64,000 nucleotides of DNA from Kuschelorhynchus macadamiae (GCA_030620095.1 JAUTXW010005217.1:248001-312000), one strand, 5' to 3'; numbered from the stretch's first letter, positions 47,114-62,307 are shown. Translations and numbers: made by a program. The notes: a model not told the origin generated them from the sequence alone.

Positions 47114-47657
47114 AACATAACGGAGAACATAACATATACGAATTCTATCAATAAACAAGATATGCCTGCACACAGTTTCCAAAACTGTACAAATGTAACC
47201 ATAAATTATAACTTCAAATAGAGCTACTTTACTTTATATTTTGCGCTATTAACGTTAGATAATTTGTTAGATTTTGTTGTGATTGAATAAACTATGTGAT
47301 GTACTTAATTGTTTAAATCTAGCCTAATCGTGAATTGTACTTTTGTTGTTAAAATTAACCTTTTGCCATTTTCGCTTATAATCACTCCCTAGTGCTTCAA
47401 TTATTTCAGAAATTTTTCGAGTACAGATTTTTCGAAAATTATTCCGAGTCGAACTGAGGGATAATTTTCAAAGGAAAATTGTGTACGGGAAAATATCGGA
47501 TTATTAATTCAAGCGCGTGGGAGATTGGGTAAGAAAATTTCACACGAATTCAAACTAAAATTTAAATAATAGGTAATAAAAATGTCTACAAAGAATAAAG
47601 TTCGGCACGTATTAATTTGTAGTGTCAGTTGTTATTCTCATTCTAATTATGTATTTT
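47114..47657. other. 3' region of YR copy e and spacer
   Basis: Holds polyadenylation-like AATAAA at 47150 and 47285; no gene. Confidence 0.4.
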
Positions 47658-48780
47658 CCTTGGATCTTAGTAAAATAAAACATTTCATATCGCTTTAGAA
47701 ACATGTTGAGTTAATGATCTTGAATGAATTTGTGCTACTAAAGTAATAGGAAATTTCACTTTTATATGAAATTTGATGTAACATGTGAGGAACGTAAAAT
47801 CATATCGTTTCTATCCTTTATCAAATTAAACTTAAAAAATATATATATATTTCTTGGATTTTAGTAAAATAAAACATTCCATATTGGATTAGAAGCATGT
47901 TAAATTAGTGACCTTAAATTAATTTGTGTTACTAAAATAATATGAAATTGTATTTTCATATGAAATTTGAAAAGGACGTAAAAGACGTTTTTATCCTTTA
48001 TCAAATTAGTCTTAAAAAATATATATATTGTTTGGATTTTAGTAATAGCATCGGATCGTTAAATTTATCCTTTAAATCAAAAATTAGAAATTTAAAAATA
48101 TATATATTTATAAAATTAATCTGAAAAATAATATAAATTCCTTAAATTTTAGTAAAATAAAACATTCCATATCGGATTAGAAACAAGTTAAAAGATTTTT
48201 AAAAATTAGTGAAATCCATTTTAATATATAAATTTTTGTTTCTATATCCTTTATCAAATAATTCTTAAAAAAAAATATAATATTCCATAGGAAATTGGAT
48301 TTTCATATAAAATTTGATGTGACGTACGTAAAAGCATATCATTTTTATCCTTTATCAATTGTATTTTAAAAAATATATTTTCCTTGGATTTTAGTAAAAT
48401 AAAACATTCTTTATCGGATTACAAAAATGTTGAATTAGTGATCTTGAATAAATTTGTGTTACTAAATTAATATGACATTCTATTTTCATATGAAATTTGC
48501 ACATCTTCTTTTATCCTTTATCAAATTAATATTAAAAATGTATTAAGCTTAGATTTTAGTAAAATAAAACATTCCATGTCAAATTAGAAACATGTTGAAT
48601 TAGTGATCTCGAATAACTTTATGTTATTAAAGTAATAGGAAATTTTATTTTCTTTCAACTTTTAGTAAAATAAAACGTTTCATGTTAGATTAGAAAAATG
48701 CTGAATTTATAACTGATCTTGAATAAATTTGAGTTACTAAATAAATAGCAAATTTTATAACAGTATATACTCCCTATAAC
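47658..48780. repeat. degenerate tandem repeat, about seven units
   Basis: A unit of up to about 195-240 bp begins ttggattttagtaaaataaa and includes aaacatgttgaattagtgat, tttcatatgaaatttga and tttatcctttatcaaatta. Starts are near 47658, 47853, 48031, 48140, 48381, 48547 and 48655; some units are shortened. It looks like a small, old satellite. Confidence 0.8.
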
Positions 48781-48934
48781 CGCCACGAAGTTACTACAAT
48801 TTTAGGAAATGTAGTTTTAATACATTTTTGAAACACTAACACATAAAAAATTGCAAAAAATATGTTACTGTTTTTGAAATATAAAACAGGTTTGGCGCCG
48901 TGCAGGCAATATTTTTAAAATTTTATGAAAAATA

Positions 48935-49006
48935 ATTCGCCTCAACTGAAATTTGAACCCAGGACTTACCGGGACAACGTATTAACCAACCGAGCTAACG
49001 AGTCCT
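48935..49006 (-). ncRNA. tRNA-like sequence (SINE head or tRNA pseudogene)
   Basis: On the minus strand, GTTAGCTCGGTTGGTTAATA (A box, near 48983-49000) and GGGTTCAAATTTC (B box, 48948-48960) lie in tRNA spacing. The acceptor ends do not pair well, so it is not a working tRNA; a tRNA-derived SINE start is likely. Confidence 0.6.
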
Positions 49007-49144
49007 GTTTCATTTTTACCTTATCGGGGAACATATGCATCATCAATTTCAAAGTGTTGAGTGTGAATTTGAATTTCTCAATGTTCTCAAATAAATCCAA
49101 CACAGAATTGAAAAATAACAGCAGATATATTACTAATTATATTT

Positions 49145-49477
49145 TTAATTAATTATGTAATATTTCATGGTATACACATCTTCTCGTCGCATAGGTGAAT
49201 AGATAGGACTCGGCACTTCGCTAGTACTGATCATAAACAGAACGTATAAATAGTATTTTGACATTACTTTATTTCTTTTTGTATTCCCCAAACGGTTCAA
49301 CGATGGTTGGTTATCAAGAAGAGTTTCTTGTATCTTCTTAAACAGGTTCTCCTCCAATAGTTCTATACCAGCTTCCTTTACTAAATATTTTAAAAGTGGC
49401 AATTTACGGTGTTGTTTCTCTATTTCTTCGACTCTTTCGCAAAATTTACAAAAGCCGTACTTATTAATTTTTTCCAT
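49145..49477 (-). CDS. hypothetical 110-codon frame
   Basis: MEKINKYGFCKFCERVEEIE opens a frame with CKFC spacing and a helical, charged middle (LVKEAGIELLEENLFKKIQE). I do not recognise it. It could be chance, an exon of an unplaced gene, or part of a mobile element. The charged composition is less AT-biased than neighbouring random frames, but no homologous copy is seen in the window. Confidence 0.2.
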   Translation of the reverse strand: MEKINKYGFCKFCERVEEIEKQHRKLPLLKYLVKEAGIELLEENLFKKIQETLLDNQPSLNRLGNTKRNKVMSKYYLYVLFMISTSEVPSPIYSPMRREDVYTMKYYIIN

Positions 49478-49989
49478 TTTAAATATAAGAAATTGTGTAA
49501 ACCTTCTTCAACAATTATTGGTTTGACAGCTTGCTTATGGGAAATATTTGCTGCCATAGCCTTCTAAGATTTGTGAATAGAATTTCGGTTCAAGCTCATA
49601 TTATTCGTCTTTTCATTTTGACATAAGCGTGTGAAAAGTTTTCACACGGTGTTTGAAAAAATTTCTCACAGTCTTGTCAAAGTTGTAAGAATAAAAATAA
49701 TCAAAATTGTATTTTTATTTTTATTTTCTGCAGTCACAGTCGTAGAAAAAGTATCGTGTGCAACACGTTTGAAAATGACTCTTTGCACAGGAGTGTGAGG
49801 TTTGTGCACGAGCCGCAGGCGAGTGCTACAAGTCACACGAGTTTCTAAACTTGTTGCACAATATACTATTCCAAATTTTGTTAATAATGTGAATAATTGT
49901 ACCATTAATATTCATTTCAGTTAATATCACCAGATTTTTGTAAATGTTGATGAAATAAAAAATTAGAGCTGCTTATAATAATTTTAAAA
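49478..49989. other. spacer with repeated TTTCACAC-type motifs
   Basis: gtgtgaaaagttttcacacg at about 49630 is palindromic; similar text lies near 45830. No gene. Confidence 0.35.
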
Positions 49990-50990
49990 TATTATTTCCC
50001 TAGGGATGTAAGTTGACTTATATCCTGTCGTTAAGGGCAACCAATACCTTGTTGAGTAACTTTCACTTACGTCTGTCAAAGCAGGGTCAAAATAGGTTGC
50101 TTACAATACACGGAGGGGGAAAACATATTTTCTCAATTTTGTCGGTCTAATTGTCTGGCTGTTTATCTGTTCGAGGCATAGCTAAAAAAAACCCGATCGA
50201 CTTTAAATTTAGATCAAAAATTTAGGGTCATATGGGGATGACCTTGTAACATTTTGGTAAACATCCAATATGGCGAAACAAAATAGCAGCCTAGTAAAAT
50301 GTTAAAAAAATATTATTAAAAATCTACTTATCCAATTTATCTCAAATTTTGCACAAACATCAAGTTATGTTAGAATCAACTGGTATCATTTTGGTACAAG
50401 TACAAGATGGCGAAATAAAATGGTGACTTAGTAAAATATTTAAAAATTCAGCCTGAAACAAATACTTAATGGATCGATTTGAAATTGTGTGCCATAACCA
50501 GTTGTGGTATAGAGATCAACTAGTAAAATTGTGGTACTAATTAAAGATGGCCGAACAAAATGGCGGCTAAATATAATATTTAAAATCGTGAAAAACAAAA
50601 CACCCTCTCAGGTTTTACATATCTTCACGTTTTAACATCCATCGATGTCAAAAAATATGTTTTATCAAATTCCGATGGTTCGTCTGTCGGTCTGTTTATC
50701 TGTCTGTCAGTTGGCGGCATAACTTAAAAACTACTTACCCGATTTGAATTTTGATCAAGAATTATGAGTCGTATGGGGATGACCTGGTATTATTTGATAA
50801 AAATCTAATATGGCGAAACAAGATGGCGGCCTAGTAAAACGTTAAAAAATTGTTACTAAAAAACTAGATTTGCCTCAAATTTTGCACAAAAGTCAATATA
50901 GAGATAAAGATGTGGATACGGTTAAGATGGCGAAGCAATGCTAGAAGAGCTCGAAAATGAAATTTAAAAAAAAGTAACGTAAAAAATCTT
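49990..50990 (+). repeat. interspersed repeat with an internal tandem duplication
   Basis: Two units starting near 50140 and 50690 (gtcggtctgtttatctgtct-like) share atggggatgacct and caagatggcggcctagtaaa-like blocks. The family also occurs at 3.9 kb, 9.3-10.1 kb and 55.5 kb. The part at 50000-50135 resembles the YR element 5' flanks (gggatgtaagt, ggagggggaaaacat). Confidence 0.55.
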
Positions 50991-51074
50991 ATTCAATTAA
51001 TTTTAAATTTTGCAGAAAAATTAAATCTGAAAATGACACGAATTCAACACGACGTAATAGAATAGCGGTATACG

Positions 51075-51934
51075 CAGTGGCGTGCCGAGTTTTTAGCCTC
51101 CCCCCCCCCCCGCAAAGCTTTTCTTGGGGGCCTCCTGAATAATTTCTCCAAAACAATAAGTAAACAAAAAATATCATAAATTTATTAACAAAAACCATAA
51201 CTTAAAATAAAAAATAACTCCACTAGTAAAAAAAGGAAATAAAGTATAAAAAAAGGAACGAGCAACATACATTTTGAGATTAATAGGCATAGGTAAACTA
51301 ATAAACATAAAACAAAAATTAAATAATTATTAAAAAATAATAACTGTACTCTGGTTCAAGAAAAACTATAAAATAATAAAAAACAAGGAGTACAAGAATC
51401 GTTTTCTTTGGCGGTAGACTAGACTATTTTGTTTTTGTATCGACTTTCATGCTCTATTCAGATAAGAGCTAGAGAACTAAGACGACTTTCAGTTATGGCC
51501 AACCTAAGGATATTTTTAATTAATTTCAATTTTGAAAATGATCTTTCCGATTGAGCTGAAGTTACAGGAAGGACAAGAAATGATTAGAATGCAGAACACA
51601 GTTCTGGTATACTACTTAACAATAAGTCATTTTTTTCGAAAATATAGCTTGTGAATTCACGGGTTGTATTAAGGTTTTTAATGTTGTTATACAATAATGA
51701 TTTTATCTGGATTAGCTCAGTTGTTAGTTGAGAAGTTGAATACTTGAATATTTCTCCACTAATAACTGAACTTTTTCCAAAATTACGTTATCTTATTATT
51801 ATCATTTCTAATGTATCTGATGGTTGCAAAGTTGCGAAATCCGTGATTCTTTTTAACTATGGAAAAAATATTTTATTTGAATACCCTGTTAATCCGGCGC
51901 CGCAGACCCTGCAGGCCCTTTTGGCACGTCACTG
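51075..51934 (-). mobile_element. short hAT element with degenerate 8-bp duplication
   Basis: Ends CAGTGGCGTGCC (51075) and GGCACGTCACTG (51934) are inverted repeats (11 of 12). Flanks ggtatacg (51067-51074) and ggtatgag (51935-51942) agree at 6 of 8, as expected for a hAT. A run of 12 C lies near the left end. About 0.86 kb, so internally deleted. Confidence 0.8.
51400..51620 (-). pseudogene. hAT C-terminal dimerisation domain remnant
   Basis: Minus strand: LPVTSAQSERSFSKLKLIKN then AITESRLSSLALI, an in-frame stop and IEHE: the typical hAT C-terminus with the ERSFS motif. The N-terminal and catalytic parts are deleted. Confidence 0.75.
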
Positions 51935-52106
51935 GGTATGAGCCAATGTAAAAACTACTTATTGAATTTATTTTATATTATTCCCAAAATATGTGGCATA
52001 GGTAGAAAAAAATTGGTAAAATATTGGTAGGAATCCAATATGATGTTACAAAATGGGGCACAATAGAAATGTTTAAAAAGACAGTAACACATATACTGTG
52101 ACCATA

Positions 52107-53942
52107 CAGGGTGACAATTTAAAAACTTGAAATGGTCATATCTTAGGAAGGAAAAACTTTATCAAAAAACTCTCAAAACACTTTCTATAAAATGGAGAGG
52201 GAACAAATAAAAGCGTGTTATTCGACCCTTATCTGTAACCCCTTGGGCAGGGTCAGATACACCCCTAAAATCTTAAATAGAAAGGGGGGTGGAGTCATAC
52301 ATCATCTTAAAGCTCTTGAAAAATGCTTTTGAATGATACCATAGAAAGCAACTTTTCGTGAAATTCTTCTGTATTTATTAAAGGAAACGATAAATAAAAA
52401 CACAGTTTTGAAAATTTTTATTTTTATTTAAGTAAATGTTCAAAATGATTGGCACCGGTATCCTGGCATGTCTTTTAAGAATTCTAAACATTTTAAGCCT
52501 GGTATTTTATTTGTTTATGAATATTCGCATTTTATTATCACAATATTTTCTTTAAAAGTAACTTGTACTATTAGTATTGATATTTTAACAGTTGACTTTT
52601 GGTCCAGTTTAAACGAAAAGCAGCACTTATCTTAAATAAGGGTGTACAACACAGCTGAACGTGTAGAAATGGTTTTCATTTATGGTTCTCGAGATTAATG
52701 TTTTTTAAGGACAGCCCAAAGATTTAATGAAAGGCATCCAGGTCTAAATGTAAGTCCGGAGTATGTTCGCCAACTAGTAGCCAAATTTGAAGAAACTGGC
52801 TCTGTCGCGAATAAAAAGAGAAATCAACCGAGACTAGTTGACGAAGCAGCGCAAATTGAAGTTCTGGGGCAGTTTGCAATTAATTCAACTTTATCAACTC
52901 GTCAAGCAGCTGTAGCAACTGACTTATCTCGTGAAACAATAAGAAAGGTACTTAAATTTCATAAGTTTCATCCCTATAAACTGCGCATACTGCAAGAACA
53001 ATAGAATTACGGCAGAACCTCGACTAGTTAAAAATATTTGTTTCACTGATGAATGTACCTTTTATTTGAATGGACATGTTAATAAGCAAAACTGTCGTTA
53101 CTGGAACGAGAACCCACACGTATTTAGAGAAGGGCATCTCCCAGAAAATTAATGTTTGGGCTGGTATATTGGGAGACGTAATTATCGGCCCAATATTTAT
53201 AGAAGGGAATTTAAATGGCGGCATGTATGCTGAAATGCTAGAGAGGTCTATTGAACCACTAATAGTGCGGGAATTAGAAAATAATTTAGCATTAGAAGAA
53301 CCCTTACTACATTTTCAACAGGATGGAGCACGTCTTCATTATGTAGTTCCCGTAAAGCAATGATTGGATGATAATTATCCCAACCAGAGGATTGGAAGAA
53401 GAGGTCCTGTTGAATGGCCACCTAGATCCCTGGACCTAACACCTCTTGACTTCTTTTTGTGGGGTCACCTTAAATCTGTGGTGTTTAAAATGCAACCTGA
53501 GTCAATAGAGCAACTCAAGGACAGGATAGTTCAGGAATGCCGTGCTATATCCAGAGAAACATTTGCAAATGTACGCGAAGAATTTGAACAAAAGCTTAAT
53601 TATTGTCTTCAAAACAACGGGAACCATTTTCAACATTTAATTAAATAATTATAAAAAATTTCACAATTGTGTTTTAATTTATTGTTTCCTTTAATAAGCA
53701 CAGAAGAATTTTACGAAAAACAGCTTTCTATGGGACTATTGGAAAGAATTTTTCAAAAGCTTTAAGATGATGTATCACTCGACCCCCCTTTCTACTTAAG
53801 ATTTTAGGGGTGTATCTCACCCTGCCCAAGGGGTTACAGATAAGATAAGGTTACGAATAATACGCTTTTATTTTGAGCATTTTTTGATTAAGTTTTTCCT
53901 TCCTAAGATATGGCCATTTCAAGTTTTTAAATTGTCACCCTG
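52107..53942 (+). mobile_element. mariner-like element with about 300-bp inverted arms
   Basis: CAGGGTGACAATTTAAAAAC at 52107 mirrors the end at 53942; TA flanks both. The arms (52107-52430, 53655-53942) pair over tatcttaggaaggaaaaact, ggggttacagataag-type and taagattttaggggtgtatc blocks. Confidence 0.9.
52640..53648 (+). pseudogene. mariner-like DDD transposase (41-residue spacing)
   Basis: VYNTAERVEMVFIYGSRD begins without a clear ATG; a stop follows at 52697. HTH-type text VRQLVAKFEETGSV and STRQAAVATDLSRETIRKVL lead to a stop at 53003, then VKNICFTDECTFYLNGHVNK (first D), a shift near 53120, INVWAGILGDVIIGPIFIEG, LLHFQQDGARLHY (second D), a TGA at 53361 and GPVEWPPRSLDLTPLDFFLW (third D), ending LQNNGNHFQHLIK. 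Counting the TGA as one residue, 41 residues lie between second and third D, as in the copies at 7-8 kb and 58 kb. Confidence 0.85.
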
Positions 53943-53945
53943 TAT

Positions 53946-56400
53946 ACTCAACTAAAATAGATCAAACTTCATTATTCCTAATATATAGAGATAATCATAA
54001 CAGGGAAATTCTGGAAGGGAATTTACCGATTTTTCATTTTATTTTATTTGTTAAAAATTTACTTGAGATTTAGGTTGTTTTAAAAATTACTTTTACTTTT
54101 TTTGACTCATTACACCTACTTAAAAACTTTTTGCCTCATCTCTCATCTCTCTTTGTAAAAAAATATTAGATTAAATTAGATTAATCATTACGCTCTATTT
54201 ACCTATAATAATAATAATAATTGAATAGGATATTAAAATATTATACAACGTTCTTTGATCCTGGAAACTAGCAAAAAATGAGTTTTAAGTTTAACATGAT
54301 ATATTGATTTCTGCTTTGAATCCTTATAAGAAAAACATATTTCACTAGCTATAAGGATTTAAATCAATGAAAAAACTGAACCCATTCTTTGTTTGACTTA
54401 TCTGTAAGCAATATTTTCTAGTCACATTGATATAAAGATTTAACTCATCTATCGTATAGATAGAGGAAAACCTCATTTAAAATTTAAGGATTTTTTTTAG
54501 TTATTCAAATGATTTTTCACTTAAGACTTTTTCAAAATAACTTGCGACAGCTCTTTGTTAACAGGGTCCATTTTTTTGTAAAAAGACGCGGCGGTTCACT
54601 GACCACAACAGCCTTGAATGTAAGCTATTAAAAAAAAGGTCATTTGTCTGAAACTCCTGCTCCTTGCAGACATAACCTGAAAAACCGTTTGCGAAAACTG
54701 AACAAAATCATATACGGACATACCTTGATGCGTAATTCCAAAATCACAACAGGAACAACTAAACAGCAACGATTTTTCGCGAAAATATAATTTAATAAAA
54801 GAACTGGGAAATTAACTAAGTGAAAAAACCAAGACACTCTTATTCCACCTACGTCTGAGTACTGTGAAAGCTGCTGGCCTAGTCAACTTGTCTTATACTG
54901 AAAGCACGTTCAGGTGTATGAATCTACCTGTACCAATCAGACCCCGCTCAAGAACTACTTTACCAATGGGGAACGGACATATTGGGTCAGCTGACAGGCT
55001 TTCTCCCGCGATCCTTACGTTTTGAATTCATACTGGTACTGATGCGTTTGATCTCGCAATTGTTGTTATGCTCTGTAATATTTTCGGTAAATTATGCTTA
55101 TGAAGATGCTTTATTGGGGAATTCTGTATAATAATGTTTGAAACTGATAAACCAATATTTTATGTTAATATATCGATGGCTTATGCTTTTTAAGGGATTA
55201 ACCCCTGTTTTCTTTTTTACACCTAAGAAGAGTTACGATACAGGGTATCCCAAAACATATAGTCCATCTTTTAGATATAAATACTCTAAGCCAAAAAAAA
55301 TACTGCTAGTTTGTCTAATAAAATTTTCTTCTAAACTGCTTACCAATTGAGATATTATATAAAAGAGTTTGAAGTAACTTAATTTTACTTAAAAGATTTG
55401 AAAAGTCAACATGTACCATCAGAGAAATTTAAAACACAGCTAGATATGGATATATGACCGAATTTTATTACTTCCCGCATAAAAGAGAAATATTGTGATC
55501 GTGAAAAAATCTCCCTTCCAGGTTTTTACAGATATTTTCGTTTTAAGGTCCCTAAATATCAAAAAATATGTTTACTCAATCTCTTTTAAAATTACTTAAC
55601 TTTAGATTTAGGTTTAAAATCGAATATCTCAGTTGACGAGCAGTTTAGAAGAAAATTTTATATTACGAAATATCATTGTATCTAGTCTAATTACTGAAGT
55701 GAGTAAACTTAAAAACGTTTGGGAGTGTCTCCTGTAGACTGTTATAAAAAATTTCCATTTCATATTAAATTTAATTAAGTCTACGCTTTCTTAAAAGTGG
55801 GTGTGTTTTTGCTCTAAATCTTATTTGTAAAAATTATATAAATTCTGACGTCTTATCTCTAACTTATTTCAAGATTTAATATCTTAATGCAAAACTCCTT
55901 CAAAAAGTTTTCTTTAGTTTTTATTTATTCATTTTTTTTAATCTAGGCAAATGTATTTTTAATGAACCTTAGCATATAAATATTAACTAAAATTCGTTTA
56001 TCTAAATCTTTAGTTAATGAATAATGGTGGTAGTTTTCTTAATAGTGTGTTTTTATAATTTAAACTTTATTATTGTTATTTATTAATAAAAAATGTTTGA
56101 TTTTTTTAAAATCACAACAAGCTCCAAATATTCTTATTGCATTTCCATTAAATCATTTAATTGTATTAAATTATTCTTATATATCTTGCTTGAGTACATT
56201 TAAATGAGACAATCATCCAGAATTAAACCAGTTACTAAATGCCCTTACGGATAAAAATCCAGTGGATTCAAATCAGCAGAAAGTATGTGAACAAAATAAA
56301 GTAGCCACTCCCCAATTTATCCTGAATATATTTGGCGGCATTTTTACAGGGCCGCCCTTCTTTTTTTTTTAGTAAAATATGCGAATTTGAATTTTAAATC
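53946..56400. other. AT-rich region without recognisable gene
   Basis: Nothing coding is supportable. At about 55480-55600 lies a copy of the gacagac-family repeat (tcgtgaaaaaatctccctt, atcaaaaaatatgttt). The rest is unassigned. Confidence 0.4.
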
Positions 56401-56410
56401 ACAATATATA

Positions 56411-57008
56411 CAGTGACGGCAAAGTAATTGGAAACGATACCTTACAAATATCTGAACCGTTGCTAGTAAGAAATTGGTTTAAGATATTTCAAATATTATA
56501 ATCATTGTTGCTATTGCTAGGGTGTACATCTATTATTATCACGTTAAATAACCTTAAGTTTAAAAAATAATGTATTCATTACAAAATTCGTAGAACACTA
56601 CATTTTTAAGCGGCAAACTAATTGGAAACGTATTTCTGAATCAACATTTTCTAACAACTTGTAAGTTTTTGTCTCAATCGAGTACCTAGTATTTAGTTGG
56701 ATATCCATTGGCTTCAATTACTTTTAAACACATCCTGGGCGAGGACTGTATTAGACGTCTACAAATCTCTAGTGTTGAAGCTTCTCTCATACCCTATAAT
56801 ACTTCGTCGAAATTTTTGAAAGTTCTTGAACCTAATTTCCTTTTAACTATCATTTAAAGATTTTCTATTGAGTTAAGATCTGAACTACGAGATGGCCATT
56901 GTAAAACATCTACATGTTGATCCTGAAGCTAGACAGTCACCCTCCTGCAAAGTGGTTTAGATCATCAGAAAATATCTTAAACCAATTTCTTACTAGCAAC
57001 GGTTCAGA
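56411..57008 (-). mobile_element. deleted Tc1-like element with IR/DR ends
   Basis: The left end CAGTGACGGCAAAGTAATTG follows TA at 56409. A second copy of the core (cggcaaactaattggaaacg) lies about 195 bp inside, the two-site arrangement of IR/DR Tc1 elements. The right end (56970-57008) mirrors 56448-56500 but has lost the outermost 37 bp or so. The middle of the element is deleted. Confidence 0.75.
56686..56938 (-). pseudogene. Tc1-like transposase, C-terminal fragment
   Basis: QDQHVDVLQWPSRSSDLNSI, then ENL and an in-frame stop where Tc1 proteins have Trp, then MIVKRKLG, a second stop, and RLIQSSPRMCLKVIEANG to the end at 56686. The WPSRSPDLNPIENLW block holds the final Glu of the DDE triad. 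About 80 codons remain. Confidence 0.75.
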
Positions 57009-57084
57009 TTTTCGGCATTGAATTACATTGTGAATCCTGGCTTTCGTTGGGAGTATTAAATGATATCATTTCAATGATCCATTT

Positions 57085-59936
<2,852 letters not shown>

Positions 59937-59942
59937 TATATG

Positions 59943-60012
<70 letters not shown>
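59937..60012. repeat. (TA)n microsatellite
   Basis: Joins element B and the palindromic element at 60014. Confidence 0.95.
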
Positions 60013-60013
<1 letters not shown>

Positions 60014-60015
<2 letters not shown>

Positions 60016-60950
60016 CACTTAGAAGTGGAACACTCATATATCTCAGGAATTAACTACCAGCTTAGTTTCAAATTTTTGTGGTGTTCATGGATTTAAAATA
60101 TGATTATTTTGACACATTTAACTTTGACATCGCTCATTGGCGTGCGAGCCTAGAAGGGATGGTACAATTTTTAAGAAAAAGATATTAGAGATTTTTTTAA
60201 CACAGCATCATTAAGAACCACATTATACCAAATTTCAACAAAAGAAGTCATTAGCCTTGGAAAATACAAGCTTTCAAAAAATGCATTTTTTTTATTTCAA
60301 AGATAGAAATCCCTTAAACGATTGTCTTAATCAATTATTTTACATTATTTTATTATTTTACCGATCTTTATTGAATTTTAGTAAAAAAATTGCTTTAGAC
60401 TTTTTTTTATTTTTATAGTTTTAGTGAAAATAATTAAGGACCACAATGCACAGCTGGAGAACTCGAACATATTTTGAGTACTTCTTAGAGTTATTTTGTT
60501 TTCTAAATTCGATAAAGATAGTCAAAATAATAAGAAAATGTAAAATAGTTATTTTGATAAAAGAACTGGTTTAAGAGATTTCTGCCTTTGAAATAAAAAA
60601 AATGCATTTTTTGAAAGCTGGTATTTTCCATAGCTAATGACTTATTTTGTTGAAATTCGGTATAAGGGGGTTCTAAGTAAGTAGTAAGTAATTAAGAGTA
60701 AGAATTAAGAATCAAAATTTCTTTAAAAAAGTAAGAGTAAGTATTAAGAAACAAAATTTCTTTAAAAAACTCGATAATATCTTTTTCTTGAAAATCGTAC
60801 CATTTCCTTCCCTCTAGGCTCGCACGCGAACGAGCGATATCAAAGTTGAATGTGTCAAAATAGTCATCACACATCATCAAAATTTGAAACTAACCTGGCA
60901 GTTCATTCCTGAGATATTAGGGTGTTCCGCTTTTAAATGGGTCACACTGT
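60014..60950. mobile_element. palindromic non-autonomous element
   Basis: Two arms of about 420-470 bp mirror each other about a centre near 60460 (ggaccacaatgcacagctgg lies at the centre; cgagcctagaagggatggta mirrors the right arm). The right end is ACAGTGTGACCCATTTAAAA in inverse; the left end lacks about 9 bp. The right arm holds a 36-bp tandem duplication near 60690-60770. No gene. Confidence 0.75.
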
Positions 60951-60956
60951 ATATAT

Positions 60957-61325
60957 AGAAAAAGTTTTTTTTTTAGAAGACCGCTAAAGCAATGAAATTT
61001 GGCCAACTATAGACACGTGTTACTGACTTGAAGTCTTTGTTAGAACAGTCAACTAGTTGAAAGACGAGTGCAACTATTGCCAAAATTAAGACACTAAACC
61101 ACAACAAGGTCTCCAATACGAGCAAAACCTACATCTGTGGTTACCAAGAGAACATCCGAAATCTTCGCCGGGCTTGATACTCTATCAGCTAGTGCCACTT
61201 GTCTTTCAACTAGTTGACTGTACTGATGAAGACCTTAAGTCAGAGACACGTGCCTCTAGTTGGCTAATTGACCAAATTCATTGCTTTAGCGGTCATCCCA
61301 AAAAAAACTTTTTCTACTATATAAT
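60957..61325. repeat. second palindrome, about 370 bp
   Basis: gaccgctaaagcaatgaaat (60983) mirrors attcattgctttagcggtca (61278); cagtcaactagttgaaagac and acacgtgt-type blocks also pair. No gene. Confidence 0.75.
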
Positions 61326-61441
61326 AGTTCTTGCTGCGTTAATATTTTCCTACTTTCTATGTAATTACTCTTGCGTTATGAGTTTCACCACAGATTGCTA
61401 CTCCGTGATGATAGAGTATCACGTCCGGCGAAGATTGTGAG

Positions 61442-61709
<268 letters not shown>

Positions 61710-61825
61710 AAATGTCAGTTTGGAGATTTTTTTCTTACAAATTATTTCTTTATATTTTATGCAGCTGGTATAAGTAAAGGCACCTACATTACACGGCTTT
61801 AATCAAGTGTTCGTGTCAAAATGGA

Positions 61826-61945
61826 ATTACTTTCCGATGTTTCGCCTTCGATTGCATGACCCATTTAGTGCTCAAAGCTCGTGAAGTAATTATCCCTGAA
61901 GATGCCAAGTACAATCGAAGGCGAAACGTCCTAAAGTAGTTCCGT
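61826..61945. other. PLE-end-like inverted pair with hammerhead-like core
   Basis: gtttcgccttcgattgca (61840) mirrors acaatcgaaggcgaaacgtc (61911). CTGAAGA (61896-61902), a TGCC/GGC hairpin and GAAA (61923-61926) give the hammerhead-like order. No PLE coding part lies nearby. Confidence 0.4.
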
Positions 61946-62307
61946 GACTTCTTATTTTATATTTAGTCAATATTTATCTAAAAGAGTATATTCTGCGAAA
62001 TGGCCAAAAAAATGTTTTTAAACAATAATTATTAATGTGTTTTATAAGTTGTCGATGTGGTTAAAAAATAAAACCGCGTGTTCCTATTCGGAACAATTTA
62101 GTTACATTAAACGTCAAATTGTTAATTTTTTTAAACAACACATCGTTAATTGACGCGATAAAATTTTAATGGAATTTTGTACACGACCAAAATTAATTGC
62201 GAGAGAACATCATTCAACCGAATATTTTGCAGTAATTACGTTTTTATCTAACACAGGGCTGTAATGAAAAATAACGACAAAACGGCTTAAGCCGGAATTT
62301 CCCTCGT
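61946..62307. other. no recognisable feature
   Basis: AT-rich spacer before the next (TA)n. Confidence 0.35.

Noticed and set aside
47658..48780. CRISPR-like array.
   Set aside because: Units are long, diverged and contiguous without unique spacers, and the DNA is eukaryotic in character.
48935..49006. Functional tRNA gene.
   Set aside because: A and B boxes are present, but acceptor pairing is poor and the B box departs from the consensus.
61205..61240. CTGATGAAGACC in the palindrome at 61.2 kb as a hammerhead.
   Set aside because: No GAAA follows and the surrounding pairing belongs to the large palindrome.
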